Of a stretch of DNA of 64,000 nucleotides, positions 44,769-54,468 are shown one piece after another. The stretch is taken from assembly GCA_002270465.1 (NCBI GenBank), contig NQOF01000004.1, positions 62,001-126,000 of the forward strand, written 5' to 3'. Source of the DNA: Blautia hominis (GTDB lineage Bacteria > Bacillota > Clostridia > Lachnospirales > Lachnospiraceae). The notes below the pieces were generated by a model that made no database searches, was not told where the DNA came from, and worked only from the letters and a program-made list of their open reading frames with translations. Every line of letters begins with the position of its first letter. Position 1 is the stretch's first letter. Made by a program: the position numbers and the translations under genes.

Positions 44769-46574
44769 TCAATTGACGTTAGTTCTGTCTGCAGGGAATC
44801 GCACGGTCACACAGGTTGCGGCTTTGTTGGATTGGATATCAATTCTGTAATTGTCTCCATAAAAATATTCCATCTGTTTTGTAAGATTTAAAAGTCCTAT
44901 GCCGGGGTGGGTGCCGTTTTTTAAACTGGAGCGTATTTGCGCAAGGCGTTCCTTTGAGATACCTGTACCGTTATCTTCCACAGACAGTTCCATCATAGCA
45001 CCGAGATCTTTTCCTGATATATGGATCAAACCGTTTTCCGGTGTTCCGTGAAAGCCGTGTTTAATAGAATTTTCTGCCAGTGTATGAAGAGTAAATTTGG
45101 GAATACAACAAGGCATAAGGGAATCAGGAATATCTATTTTAATATCCAGGTTGTTTTCAAATATCTCACTGCACAGATGAAGATATTCTGATACACGTTC
45201 CAGTTCACGGCATAGAGGAACCATATCATCGCTGTCATCATAGATGTTATAACGGAGTTGATTGGACAGAGAGAGGATGATGCTGTTTGTCTTTTCCTTT
45301 GACCCATAAAGATTTTCTGTCTGAATGAGCTGAAGGCTGTTAAACAAAAAGTGGGGGTTGATCTTAGATATCAGGATCTGGTTTTTGGCCTTCTGCAAAG
45401 TTATCTGCATCTCCGTCTGCCGGTCATTTAAATCTTTGATATCCTTTAGCAGTAAATTGAAGTTATTGGCAATAAACAGTAGCTCCGTATATCTGTAGTT
45501 GCCATTCAGCAGTTTCTGGTCCGCAGCGGCAAGCCCTTTCATATCGGTGACAAGAGAATGTATTGGCCGGTTCAGATTCCTGGATATGTATAAGGTGATA
45601 AAAAGGTTTACCGCCACAAATAAGATGACAATAAGAACGATGCACTGCAGGAGCAGGGAGGTTTCTTTATTAATGTCAATATTAATGGAACAGAGAACAT
45701 TGCATGCAGAGGTTTTGGAGGGTAGAAGCAGTAATATAGGCTCTGCGGGATTTCCCTTTATAGGTTCCGTATCGTCCTTGATCAGTATAGCATCCTCTAT
45801 ATGAGGGAAATTCTGTCCCTCATCTCCTCTTTTGCTGTGAGCGATAATTTTATTTTCCTGATTGGTAAGAACCAGATCTCCGTACTGGGAGTGGTAACCA
45901 TTCAGAACACTGGTCCAGAAACCATCCAGGCTGATCAAGTAAAAGACTGCGCCAACTTTTTGCTGCAGATAGTTATATACAGGCTGGCTGATTACAACTA
46001 CAGACTCCCCTTGGTTAGAAGAATAGGGCTTATAGAAATCTGTCTGCATATAGAAAATATTAGTTGGGGAATTCCGGTCATATCGTAATGCATTCTGATA
46101 CCATTCGGTTTCCGGAAAAGGATATTCCATATTCATCCCCCAGCCTGACTCACGGTTTACAAGAAGTCCGTTGTCCATCACAATGACAATATCATGGATA
46201 TCAGGGTGATTTTCACGGGAACTTTTAATCGTATCCACAATACGGGTTTCGTATTTTATGGTATTGTCGATATCCCCCCGTTCATAACATTGTGAGGCGC
46301 TTATTAAAATATCATTTTCTGCGATAGAGTTCAGGATTGCCCTGTGGGATGTCATATAAGTATCAAAATTGTATCGGGCCTGCTCCATAATGGTGTAGGT
46401 ATACTGATAGGAAGAGTCAAGAATTATCTGTACCGTATTTTTATAAAAAATTGCGCTTGCCCCAAATATCAGTATCATATTACAGAAAAAAAAGAAAAAA
46501 GCAAATTTATAGATAAAAGATTTACTTTTATCGGAAAAGTATTGCCGCATTCGTTTTTTAAACGTGGTTTTCAA
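44769..46574 (-). CDS. Sensor histidine kinase, YesM family
   Basis: 601 residues, TTG start at 46574, 6 bases after GGAGGG. The only ATG nearby, 8 codons in, lacks a site. Membrane segment 1 is at about 21-43, then an extracellular sensor domain of dCache type, membrane segment 2 at about 290-312 (IVLIVILFVAVNLFITLYI) and HAMP. The His_kinase domain has the phospho-acceptor in INPHFLFNS (His408). The HATPase contains LAENSIKHGF, VEDNGTGIS and GIGLLNL. YesM/YesN pairs control sugar-uptake genes in Firmicutes. Its partner is very likely the AraC-type response regulator at 51448-52905, on the far side of the ABC genes. It is transcribed divergently from the arabinofuranosidase gene. Confidence 0.92.
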   Translation of the reverse strand: MKTTFKKRMRQYFSDKSKSFIYKFAFFFFFCNMILIFGASAIFYKNTVQIILDSSYQYTYTIMEQARYNFDTYMTSHRAILNSIAENDILISASQCYERGDIDNTIKYETRIVDTIKSSRENHPDIHDIVIVMDNGLLVNRESGWGMNMEYPFPETEWYQNALRYDRNSPTNIFYMQTDFYKPYSSNQGESVVVISQPVYNYLQQKVGAVFYLISLDGFWTSVLNGYHSQYGDLVLTNQENKIIAHSKRGDEGQNFPHIEDAILIKDDTEPIKGNPAEPILLLLPSKTSACNVLCSINIDINKETSLLLQCIVLIVILFVAVNLFITLYISRNLNRPIHSLVTDMKGLAAADQKLLNGNYRYTELLFIANNFNLLLKDIKDLNDRQTEMQITLQKAKNQILISKINPHFLFNSLQLIQTENLYGSKEKTNSIILSLSNQLRYNIYDDSDDMVPLCRELERVSEYLHLCSEIFENNLDIKIDIPDSLMPCCIPKFTLHTLAENSIKHGFHGTPENGLIHISGKDLGAMMELSVEDNGTGISKERLAQIRSSLKNGTHPGIGLLNLTKQMEYFYGDNYRIDIQSNKAATCVTVRFPADRTNVN

Positions 46575-46756
46575 ATGTTTCCCTCCAATATATTGTGATG
46601 TAAATATATCCTATCATAATGACTATACAGATTCAATTAATTACGGGATGTACGCAATATATTATTGTTTAATTGCAATAAATTCTATTAAAAATAGATA
46701 ATATATTTGTTATTATTGCGTTATCAAATAACAGAAGAAAGGAAAAGGAGGAAAAA
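46575..46756. promoter_or_regulatory. Divergent control region of the sugar locus
   Basis: 182 AT-rich bases between the sensor kinase (leftwards) and arabinofuranosidase (rightwards). A possible rightward promoter is TTGCAA (46673-46678), 16 bases, TAGATA (46695-46700). ATTATTG is repeated directly (about 46661 and 46713) around TTGCAATAAAT, which could be response-regulator sites. No cre site was recognised. Confidence 0.35.
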
Positions 46757-48268
46757 ATGCACAACAAGGGGAAGCTTTATCTTGACCGCCAGTATGAAAT
46801 AGGACAGGTAGATAAAAGGATTTACAGTTCTATGATTGAACACATGGAGAGAGTTGTATACGGCGGGATTTATGAACCGGATCATCCGTTGGCAGATGAG
46901 GATGGATTCCGAAAAGATGTGATCGAGCTGGTTAAGGAATTACAGATTCCCATGCTTCGGTATCCCGGAGGCAACTTTCTTTCAGGATATAACTGGGAGG
47001 ATGGAATCGGTCCGGTGGAGAACAGGCCTGTAAGGCTTGACCTGGCTTGGATTGCAGAGGAACCCAATCATATCGGGACAGATGAGTATATGAAGTGGGC
47101 TGCCAAAACGGGAACAGAGGTTAACATGGCAGTAAACCTGGGGACCAGAGGTGCCGATGCAGCAAGGAATCTGGTAGAGTATTGTAACTATGAAGGGGGA
47201 AGTTACTGGAGTGATCTGAGGAAGAAAAATGGAGCTTCGGCACCTTATAGGGTTAAAACATGGTGCCTAGGAAACGAAATGGACGGTACATGGCAGATCT
47301 GCCACAAGACAGCCAAGGAATACGGAAGGCTTGCTGTGGAGAGCGGGCGCCTGATGAAAAAAGTGGATAAAAATATAGAACTGGTGTTGTGCGGTTCCAG
47401 CAACACAAGTATCTCTACATATCCCTCCTGGGATTATAAAGTCCTGAAGGAGGCTTACGAGGTAACAGATTACATTTCACTCCATAATTATTTTTCGGTT
47501 GTGGATAGTGATATGAAAGATTTTCTCGCGGGAAGCATTGAGATGGACAGGCAGATTGAAACCGTAACTGCTGTCTGTGATTGTGTGAAAGCAAAAGCCA
47601 GAGGGAAGAAGGATGTTAATCTTTCTTTTGATGAGTGGGGAATCTGGAACAGAGAGGAGATGGCCAGCCGGGCAGCATGGAAATTCGATTGGAGCGATAA
47701 AAATGCGGTCAGTGAGGGAAGCTACAGTTTTGCAGACGCGCTGCTGACAGGGGCCATGCTCATGTCCTTTATTAACCACAGTGACAGAGTAAAAATCGCA
47801 TGTCAGGCACAGCTTGTCAATCATCTGTCTCTTTTTAATTGCGTAAAAGGCGGTAAGGCATGGAAGCAGACTATTTTCTATCCCTTCCTATACACTTCTG
47901 TTTACGGAAGAGGAACCGCGTTAAAGGTGATCATGGACAGCCCCAAATATAGTACCGATAAATACGAGAATATTTCTGTACTGGACAGCGCGGCGGTCAT
48001 TGATGAAGAAAAGGGCAGGTTATCTCTTTTTGTCTTAAACCGTGATATGGAAAATGCTGTAGAGACAGACATGATATTCCGAGGTTTTAAAGGATTGAAA
48101 GAGGTGGAACATATTGTATATCACAATGAGGACCTGGAGGCAGTCAATACAGCGGAGCAACCGGATAAGGTGATACCACACAGGGCGCCGGCAGGAAATG
48201 TTGAGGGGGAAACTTATACGGCTATACTGGAAAAGAGTTCGTGGCATGTTATCAGATTTGAATTTTAA
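46757..48268 (+). CDS. Intracellular alpha-L-arabinofuranosidase, GH51
   Basis: 503 residues, no signal peptide, so it acts inside the cell on imported oligosaccharides and releases terminal L-arabinofuranose. GH51 pattern: YGGIYEPDHPLADEDGFRKD at the start, LRYPGGNFLSGYNWEDGIGP, acid/base Glu174 in CLGNEMDG, nucleophile Glu293 in SFDEWGIW, and a C-terminal beta domain. The length equals that of typical GH51 enzymes (about 500). The start ATG follows AAGGAGG. It is the first gene of an operon with the ABC transporter, 18 bases before the binding-protein gene. Confidence 0.93.
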   Translation: MHNKGKLYLDRQYEIGQVDKRIYSSMIEHMERVVYGGIYEPDHPLADEDGFRKDVIELVKELQIPMLRYPGGNFLSGYNWEDGIGPVENRPVRLDLAWIAEEPNHIGTDEYMKWAAKTGTEVNMAVNLGTRGADAARNLVEYCNYEGGSYWSDLRKKNGASAPYRVKTWCLGNEMDGTWQICHKTAKEYGRLAVESGRLMKKVDKNIELVLCGSSNTSISTYPSWDYKVLKEAYEVTDYISLHNYFSVVDSDMKDFLAGSIEMDRQIETVTAVCDCVKAKARGKKDVNLSFDEWGIWNREEMASRAAWKFDWSDKNAVSEGSYSFADALLTGAMLMSFINHSDRVKIACQAQLVNHLSLFNCVKGGKAWKQTIFYPFLYTSVYGRGTALKVIMDSPKYSTDKYENISVLDSAAVIDEEKGRLSLFVLNRDMENAVETDMIFRGFKGLKEVEHIVYHNEDLEAVNTAEQPDKVIPHRAPAGNVEGETYTAILEKSSWHVIRFEF

Positions 48269-48286
48269 TATTAGGGAGGAGATCTT

Positions 48287-49615
48287 ATGAAGATGAAAAA
48301 GGTTTTAGCTTTGACAATGACATTAGGGCTGGTACTTATGAGTGCAGGATGCGGAAATAAAGGAGAGGCAGAAAAACAGGATACCCCGCCGGCGGCAGAC
48401 AGTACAGATAAAGAGGAGGTTAAGGAGGACAGCACATCCGGAGCAGTAGAAATTGAATACTGGTCTTTGTTCGGAGGTGCTGACGGGGAGACCATGACTA
48501 AAATGGTATCTAAATTTAACGAAGAATATGCGGGAAAAATAAAGGTCAATCTGGTGACTCAGGATTGGGATAATTATTATACAAAGATTAAAACTGCCAT
48601 ATTAGGGGGGCAGGCACCGGATCTGTGTAATTCTCATGACGAATATGTGAATGGCCTGATCAAGGAAAATATTATTGTTCCTATTGATGAGGCATGTGAG
48701 GAGACCGGCGTTAAGATTGAGTTTGACAACTATATTGACAAGATTAACCAGTTAAAGAGTGATGACAAGTATTACGCGGTTCCTATGGACTGTCTGCAGT
48801 TGATGGTCCACTACAATAAGACTATGGTAGCTGAGGCAGGACTTGCAGATGAAAATGGCCTGTTAAACATAGGTGACGGTGTGGACAGCTTCCTGGAAGT
48901 TGTAAAAACTTTGGATGAAAAGCTGGATGTACCGGGGTTTGCGGTAGCGACGTCAGGTTCCATACCCATGTATTTATTTAATTCTTTGTATTATCAGTTC
49001 GGCGGGGAAGGAAAGTTTGTATCGGAAGACGGTAAAGAATGGATCGCTGATGAGGGTACCACATTGAAAGCTTTAGAGGCCTATCAAGAAATCAATCAAA
49101 GCGGACTTCAAAATGTGGAAAATATATCTGACCTTCTGATACAGAAGAAGGTTGCCATGGTTATGGAAGGTGCTTGGCAGATGAACTATCTGCATCAGAA
49201 TCTTGGCGATGAGTATGGAGTTATGTCTCTGCCGAAATTCGGGGATGTATACAAGACTGCAATTTACAGCCATACCTTTGTGCTGCCCAATAATGAGCAG
49301 CGCAGCCCTGAAACCACAAAAGCAACGCTGGAATTTGTTAAATGGTTCTGCGAGAACAGTGACCAATGGGCAGAGGCAGGCTCTGTTCCGGCCTATGTAC
49401 CCGCTCAGGACACAGAATTATTCAACAGTTATCCTATGCATCCATATTTCAAGGAGGCAGTGGAATATGCAACACCTTTTACAGGGACTGCCCCGTTTGC
49501 TTTAAAGGGTTCTGCTGAAATCAATGAGCCGCTTGGGAAACTGGCACGGGCGGAGGTGACGCCGGAGCAGTGTTTTGAAGAGATAACCCAGAGGCTTACT
49601 ACGTCATTTAATTAG
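48287..49615 (+). CDS. Sugar ABC transporter, solute-binding lipoprotein
   Basis: 442 residues. Signal peptide MKMKKVLALTMTLGLVLMSAG with lipobox Cys22, then a charged linker (KQDTPPAADSTDKEEVKEDS). Family 1 (UgpB/MalE-type) binding protein: IEYWSLFGGADGETMTKMV, WDNYYTKIKTAILGGQAPDL, VPMDCLQLMVHYNKTM, then EGAWQMNY, KFVKWF-like and VPAYVPAQ motifs. It captures the oligosaccharide at the cell surface. The context (GH51 before, two permeases after) suggests arabino-oligosaccharides. No ATPase gene is in the window; such systems normally share a housekeeping MsmX-type ATPase. A partial terminator follows, which would give excess binding protein. Confidence 0.93.
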   Translation: MKMKKVLALTMTLGLVLMSAGCGNKGEAEKQDTPPAADSTDKEEVKEDSTSGAVEIEYWSLFGGADGETMTKMVSKFNEEYAGKIKVNLVTQDWDNYYTKIKTAILGGQAPDLCNSHDEYVNGLIKENIIVPIDEACEETGVKIEFDNYIDKINQLKSDDKYYAVPMDCLQLMVHYNKTMVAEAGLADENGLLNIGDGVDSFLEVVKTLDEKLDVPGFAVATSGSIPMYLFNSLYYQFGGEGKFVSEDGKEWIADEGTTLKALEAYQEINQSGLQNVENISDLLIQKKVAMVMEGAWQMNYLHQNLGDEYGVMSLPKFGDVYKTAIYSHTFVLPNNEQRSPETTKATLEFVKWFCENSDQWAEAGSVPAYVPAQDTELFNSYPMHPYFKEAVEYATPFTGTAPFALKGSAEINEPLGKLARAEVTPEQCFEEITQRLTTSFN

Positions 49616-49653
49616 CAGACTTGCGGATAAATAAGATTCAATTTACTTCTTGG

Positions 49654-49681
49654 CAAAGCCCGGATGAGGATCCGGGCTTTG
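49654..49681 (+). terminator. Hairpin between binding protein and permease genes (partial terminator)
   Basis: CAAAGCCCGGAT (49654-49665) pairs with ATCCGGGCTTTG (49670-49681), loop GAGG. Only TTAAAA follows, without a real T-run, so it is likely to stabilise the upstream mRNA or reduce read-through rather than end transcription. Confidence 0.65.
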
Positions 49682-49706
49682 TTAAAAATGAGAATGGAGG
49701 GATTAT

Positions 49707-50600
49707 GTGGTTAAAAGAGTGAAAAAGTTAGAAGGATTTCTGTATCTTCTTCCATTCCTTTGTTTCTATCTGGTGTTTACATTTGGAATGCTGATCCTTA
49801 CAGGAATGCTGAGTTTTACCAACTATAAGATATTGGGGGAGGCCTCATTTGTAGGGATCAGTAACTATCTTCGGCTGTTTTCAGATAAAACTTTCTGGCA
49901 GTCACTTGGCAATACTACATTATTTGTGGTGATATCAACCCCGATCCTGATAGGCGTGCCCTTCCTGCTGGCCTTGCTTATTGAACATCCAAGACTGCCT
50001 GTCAGAGGGTTTTTCAGAACCAGCTTCTTTGCGCCTCAGGTTATGGCTGTGTCCATGGTAGCTTATATATTTCTGTATATGTTCCAGCCCTATACCGGAC
50101 TTATCAATAACATACTGAAAGCGCTTGGAATCCTTGGCCAGAAGGGGGAGATATATTGGCTCATGAAACCTTCTTTGGTGTGGGTTGTGATCGTACTGGA
50201 GACATTATGGTGGGCCGGCGGATTTAACATGATACTTTATATTGCCGGGATGCAGGAGATACCGGAGGAGTATTACGAGTGTGCCGCTCTGGACGGAATC
50301 TCCTACTGGCAGAAAGTGCGATACATAACACTGCCTCTTCTGTCCAGGGTACATATTACGATTCTGTTCCTACAGTTGATAGCATCTTTCAAAGTATTTG
50401 GACAAATCTTTCTGCTTACAGGAGGGGACCCGGCAGGCTCTACAAGAACTTATATTCAGTACCTCTACGAGCAGGGATTCCGTGTATTTGAAATCGGCCG
50501 GGCTTCGGCTGCTTCCATCTTCCTGATGATTATTATACTGGTGGTTTCCGGGATTCAGTTTACCATTTCCTCCAGGGCAGCCAGAAAATTTGTAGATTAG
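49707..50600 (+). CDS. Sugar ABC transporter permease, UgpA/MalF type
   Basis: 297 residues. The start is GTG at 49707, 6 bases after GGAGG. The nearby ATG at 49705 is in another frame and stops after 5 codons. Six membrane segments, beginning with FLYLLPFLCFYLVFTFGMLI. The cytoplasmic EAA loop that docks the ATPase is EYYECAALDGISYWQKVRYI, followed by TLPLL. It forms the channel with the second permease 12 bases downstream. Confidence 0.93.
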   Translation: MVKRVKKLEGFLYLLPFLCFYLVFTFGMLILTGMLSFTNYKILGEASFVGISNYLRLFSDKTFWQSLGNTTLFVVISTPILIGVPFLLALLIEHPRLPVRGFFRTSFFAPQVMAVSMVAYIFLYMFQPYTGLINNILKALGILGQKGEIYWLMKPSLVWVVIVLETLWWAGGFNMILYIAGMQEIPEEYYECAALDGISYWQKVRYITLPLLSRVHITILFLQLIASFKVFGQIFLLTGGDPAGSTRTYIQYLYEQGFRVFEIGRASAASIFLMIIILVVSGIQFTISSRAARKFVD

Positions 50601-50612
50601 GGGGAGCGTTAT

Positions 50613-51443
50613 ATGAAGAAAAAGAAAGTTTCGAGAATTGTCGTGACCATGATCGCCGTATGTGTGGCAGTTATCTGGTGGGTTCCCATGCTGTGGGCAC
50701 TGATCGTGTCTGTAAAACCTTTAAATTCTGTTGTTACGGATATCAGAACATGGTTCACGCCCCCATTTACCTTTGACAATTTCCTGTATGTCTTTACCAG
50801 TGAACAGGCTGATATTTTCCGCTGGCTTTTAAACAGCCTTCTTGTTTCCAGTATAGTTACTTTAGGCGGTGCAATGCTGTCAATGACGGCAGCTTATGGG
50901 TTTTCAAAGTTTGAATTTCCCGGGAAAAAGGTATGGTTTTGGATCGTAATGGCGGGGATGATGATTCCAATCCACAGTCTTATGATTCCCATGTACCTGC
51001 TGTTTAGGCAGATGGGACTGTTAAATACATATGCTTCACTTATCCTTCCGGGACTGGGTTCTTCCTTTGGTGTTATCCTCTTAAAGCAGTTTATGGATGG
51101 ACTGCCTGCAGCCTTGTTTGAAGCGGCAAAGATTGACGGGGCAAATTCCTTTAGGATACTCTGGAAAATTGTTTTTCCGCTTATGAAACCCGCCATGGCT
51201 TCTCTTATGATATTTACCTTTTTACAGCAGTGGAACGACTTTATATGGCCGTTTATCGCAATCACCAATGAAAATATCATGACTGTGCCGGTGGGGATTG
51301 TCTTCTTCCGAGGCCAGTCAGATATGAGTATGGCATATTCTATGGCAGCAACAGTAATTGCGGTACTGCCTGTATTGATCATATTTTTTATCTTTCAGAA
51401 ACAAATTGTCAAAGGTGTGGCTTTCAGCGGGATCAAGGAATAG
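50613..51443 (+). CDS. Sugar ABC transporter permease, UgpE/MalG type
   Basis: 276 residues with six membrane segments (first VTMIAVCVAVIWWVPMLWAL). The EAA loop is ALFEAAKIDGANSFRILWKI, followed by VFPLMKP. LQQWNDFIWPF is typical of MalG-type subunits. The start follows GGGGAG. Its stop lies only 4 bases from the stop of the convergent response regulator gene, with no terminator between them. Confidence 0.93.
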   Translation: MKKKKVSRIVVTMIAVCVAVIWWVPMLWALIVSVKPLNSVVTDIRTWFTPPFTFDNFLYVFTSEQADIFRWLLNSLLVSSIVTLGGAMLSMTAAYGFSKFEFPGKKVWFWIVMAGMMIPIHSLMIPMYLLFRQMGLLNTYASLILPGLGSSFGVILLKQFMDGLPAALFEAAKIDGANSFRILWKIVFPLMKPAMASLMIFTFLQQWNDFIWPFIAITNENIMTVPVGIVFFRGQSDMSMAYSMAATVIAVLPVLIIFFIFQKQIVKGVAFSGIKE

Positions 51444-51447
51444 GGAA

Positions 51448-52905
51448 CTACTTATTATCTTTTTTGGCGTGAAACGCTGTATGGCCATAGTATTTCCGGT
51501 AAGTGCTGCTGAAATAGTTGGCATCAGCGAATCCACAGCGTTCCGCTACCTCATAAATTTTCAGGTCTGTAGTGGTCAGAAGGAGATGGGCATGCTCCAT
51601 ACGGAGACGTTTCAGATAATCCCAAAGTCCCTCTTGATATTCCTGCCGGAATCCTCGGCAGAGTGCGTATTTGCTGATGAAAAATTTTTTAGACAGATCC
51701 TCCAGACTGATAGTTTCCGCAAAATTCTTCTGCAGATAGGTGTAGATATTCTGGATGGGCGTCTTTTCGGTCACATCGGCGGCATTGCTGAAAAACCGAA
51801 GCATCAGGGTGTTTTCCATGAGGCTGCGAAGTTCATCCAGTGATCTGCAGTTTTTAATGTTACGTCTCAGCTCAAATTCAAATTCGGAATTTTGATTGAG
51901 GATCACAGAAATGTTGTAATAGAGGATATCAAAGCAAATATCAGTCAGTTCATCAAAATCCAGCCGGTTTTGAGTGAACAGCTCAAACATATTGTCTAAA
52001 ATCCGGGGGATTTTTTCTTTGCCGTTGGCATTGGTCAGACAGGAATAGATGCGCAGACGGAACTGCAAAAGGTCTGCCTGTAGTGTGTCAGAGGCCGGAT
52101 GACTGCAAAACACAAAAAATCCGGTACGTGAATAAAACTGTTCGTGAAGGGCCTTGCGGCATTGAGCCAGGGAAGTCTTTAAAAAGGAGATCCCTTCTCC
52201 CGGTAGGCTCACGGAAAAATTCAGTTCCGAGTCAGGCATGATCTGACAGAGTTCACGGTGCTGCTCCTGTATAGAATGTATTGCTTCCTGATAATCATTT
52301 CCATCAAATGGATTTAAAATAAACAGTTCTGTGTCATTAAGATGAATGATGTATTTATAAGATTCCTGAAGGTATTCACTTAGCTGAAGGCTTTCACTGG
52401 CGTGGGGGGTTACAGGCAGAACAGAAAGAATACCCAGAAAACGGTGTATTCCCAGTCGGTCAAGTATCCGGCAGATCATGGTCTCTTCCAAACTGCTTCC
52501 GTTTATGTATCTGTAAAGATAAGACAGATATTCGGACATCTGATGTTCTAGGGCACCGGTAATGATCTGCGTCAGCTTTGGGGCGTCAATAGGCTTCAGT
52601 TCATAGTCAAAAGCGCCCAGCTTTAAGGCCTCTTTGGCATAAGTAAAGTCGCTGTATGCACTTAATATGATAGTGATCGTATGAAGATGCAGTCTGGAGA
52701 TTTCTTTCAAAATGTCTATTCCCGTCAACTGCGGCATGCGGATATCCAATAGCAGCAGATCAGGAGTCTGAGACTTGAGTATTTCCAGACACTGTATTCC
52801 ATTGTAGGCATGAAGGATATTTCCTATATTCACGGATTTCCAGTTGATAGCATTTTCCAGAAAGGTATGAACTGAGTTCTGGTCATCACAAATTAGTACA
52901 ATCAC
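51448..52905 (-). CDS. Response regulator, YesN type (receiver plus AraC DNA-binding domain)
   Basis: 485 residues from the GTG at 52905 (MIVLICDDQN), 6 bases after AAGGAG. The frame runs 10 codons further but that start has no site. The receiver domain (1-125) has Asp7/Asp8, phospho-acceptor Asp54 in LLLLDIRMPQLTG, the switch residue in LSAYSDF and Lys in YELKPIDAP. A central region of about 250 residues follows. The C-terminal AraC helix-turn-helix pair (about 385-485) contains SLEDLSKKFFISKYALCRGF and IYEVAERCGFADANYFSSTYRK, given here as separate pieces. It should activate the sugar genes when phosphorylated by the kinase at 44769. It is divergent from the isomerase gene. Confidence 0.92.
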   Translation of the reverse strand: MIVLICDDQNSVHTFLENAINWKSVNIGNILHAYNGIQCLEILKSQTPDLLLLDIRMPQLTGIDILKEISRLHLHTITIILSAYSDFTYAKEALKLGAFDYELKPIDAPKLTQIITGALEHQMSEYLSYLYRYINGSSLEETMICRILDRLGIHRFLGILSVLPVTPHASESLQLSEYLQESYKYIIHLNDTELFILNPFDGNDYQEAIHSIQEQHRELCQIMPDSELNFSVSLPGEGISFLKTSLAQCRKALHEQFYSRTGFFVFCSHPASDTLQADLLQFRLRIYSCLTNANGKEKIPRILDNMFELFTQNRLDFDELTDICFDILYYNISVILNQNSEFEFELRRNIKNCRSLDELRSLMENTLMLRFFSNAADVTEKTPIQNIYTYLQKNFAETISLEDLSKKFFISKYALCRGFRQEYQEGLWDYLKRLRMEHAHLLLTTTDLKIYEVAERCGFADANYFSSTYRKYYGHTAFHAKKDNK

Positions 52906-53016
52906 ATTTTTCTCCTTACAGATAATAAAAGACATTAAGTGGAACTTACTGTAAATAATAATATACTATTAAAAAGAAAAATACAACAGCTTTGTCATGA
53001 GAGGAGATGTAAGATT

Positions 53017-54468
53017 ATGGAAAAAATTAAAATGTCGATAAAAGTCGGATTTATGCCTACCAGAAGAAATATGTATGGGGAGAAGGCATTTAATCCGCAA
53101 ACGGCCAGGGAGACAAAAGAAAAAGTGGAAGACTGGCTGAAAAGAAAAAATATAGATTATGTTAACCTGGATTTCCTCAATGAGGATGGCCTGCTTTATC
53201 ATCCCAAGGATGTGGATGCAGTTTACAAGTATTTTGTGGAGAATGAAGTAGATGCTGTTTTCTGTCCCCATTGTAACTTTGGAGCGGAGGATGCAGTGGC
53301 CAAGGCTGCAAGGAAACTTGCAAAGCCTATCCTTTTATGGGGGCCGAGAGAGGAAATGCCGGATGCAGAAGGATATAGGTATCGGGACAGCCAGTGCGGT
53401 TTATTTGCTACAACAAAAGTGCTTCAGCGAATGGGGATACCTTTTAGCTACATATTGAATACCGCTTTGGATGACCCGATTTTTGAAAAGTTGTTTGATA
53501 ACTTTTATGCTGCAGCCAGGGTTGTAAAATATTTTTTCAATATGAGGATAGGGCAGATCAGCCTTCGTCCGGATGCTTTCTGGTCAGTCAAATGTAATGA
53601 GGGAGAGCTTCTGGAACGGTATGGGATCGATCTTGTGCCTTTGACCCTTCCGGAGTTAAAGACCAGGTATGAATATACGCTGGACATGAAAATGGATCAG
53701 GTTCAGGAATACGCCGAAGATATATTCCGGGAGATGAAGGCGATCCATTTTCCAAAAGAGAAGCTGGTCAATGTGGCAGGTCTTGTCATTACTTTGATGG
53801 ATTGGGGCAGGGAACAGAATCTGACAGCAGCGGCAACACAGTGTTGGGGGCCTATGTTTGATACGGTTGGGATATCCCCGTGTTTTGCTCTGTCGGAGCT
53901 GAATGGGCTGGGATTTCCTGTTATCTGTGAAGCGGATATCCATGGGGCGGTCAGTGCCGTGATAGCTCAGGCAGCAGCAGGAGGGAGTTCCCCGGTCTTT
54001 TTAGCTGATGTTACGGCAAGGCATCCACAAAATGATAATGCGGAATTATTCTGGCACTGCGGGGTGTTTCCTAAAGAACTTGCCAGGGAGGACAGACCTC
54101 TGGAATTGAATATCCACTATAACAGGAAAGCCCCGGTGGTGGGCAGTTGGGAGCTGAAAGGCGGGGACATTTCCATTGTCCGGTTTGACGGTGTGCAGGG
54201 AAAGTATTCTTTGCTTATGGGACAGGGAAAGGGAACAGAGGGTCCTTATAACCATGGAACTTATGTCTGGATCGAATTTAAGGACTGGTCAAAGTGGGAA
54301 CATAGATTTATCTATGGCCCTTATATCCATCATTGTGTTGGGGTACATGAAAGAATCACAGCGGTTTTATATGAAGCATGCCGCTATATCCCGGGATTGG
54401 AGGCGGACCCGGTAGAGCCGGAAAAAGAACGGTTGGAAACATTTTTAAGAGGGGGAATAAAGGAATGA
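53017..54468 (+). CDS. L-fucose/L-arabinose isomerase-family protein
   Basis: 483 residues from the ATG at 53017 (MEKIKMSIKVGFMPTRRNMYG), 10 bases after GAGGAG. An in-frame start 26 codons earlier has no site. COG2407-type aldose-ketose isomerase: N-terminal Rossmann-like part (VDAVFCPHCNFGAEDAVAKAA, PILLWGPREEMP), then the metal-binding Glu/Asp region in FPVICEADIHGAVSAVIAQA and a C-terminal beta domain (EGPYNHGTYVWIEF, HHCVGVHE). Members convert fucose, arabinose or related aldoses to ketoses, and some have other roles. The substrate here is unknown; L-arabinose released by the GH51 enzyme is the natural candidate (inference). The stop overlaps the aldolase start (ATGA). Confidence 0.8.
   Translation: MEKIKMSIKVGFMPTRRNMYGEKAFNPQTARETKEKVEDWLKRKNIDYVNLDFLNEDGLLYHPKDVDAVYKYFVENEVDAVFCPHCNFGAEDAVAKAARKLAKPILLWGPREEMPDAEGYRYRDSQCGLFATTKVLQRMGIPFSYILNTALDDPIFEKLFDNFYAAARVVKYFFNMRIGQISLRPDAFWSVKCNEGELLERYGIDLVPLTLPELKTRYEYTLDMKMDQVQEYAEDIFREMKAIHFPKEKLVNVAGLVITLMDWGREQNLTAAATQCWGPMFDTVGISPCFALSELNGLGFPVICEADIHGAVSAVIAQAAAGGSSPVFLADVTARHPQNDNAELFWHCGVFPKELAREDRPLELNIHYNRKAPVVGSWELKGGDISIVRFDGVQGKYSLLMGQGKGTEGPYNHGTYVWIEFKDWSKWEHRFIYGPYIHHCVGVHERITAVLYEACRYIPGLEADPVEPEKERLETFLRGGIKE

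Noticed and set aside
46575-46756. cre (CcpA) site in the sugar-locus control region
   Set aside because: No match close to the cre consensus was seen; only AT-rich repeats.
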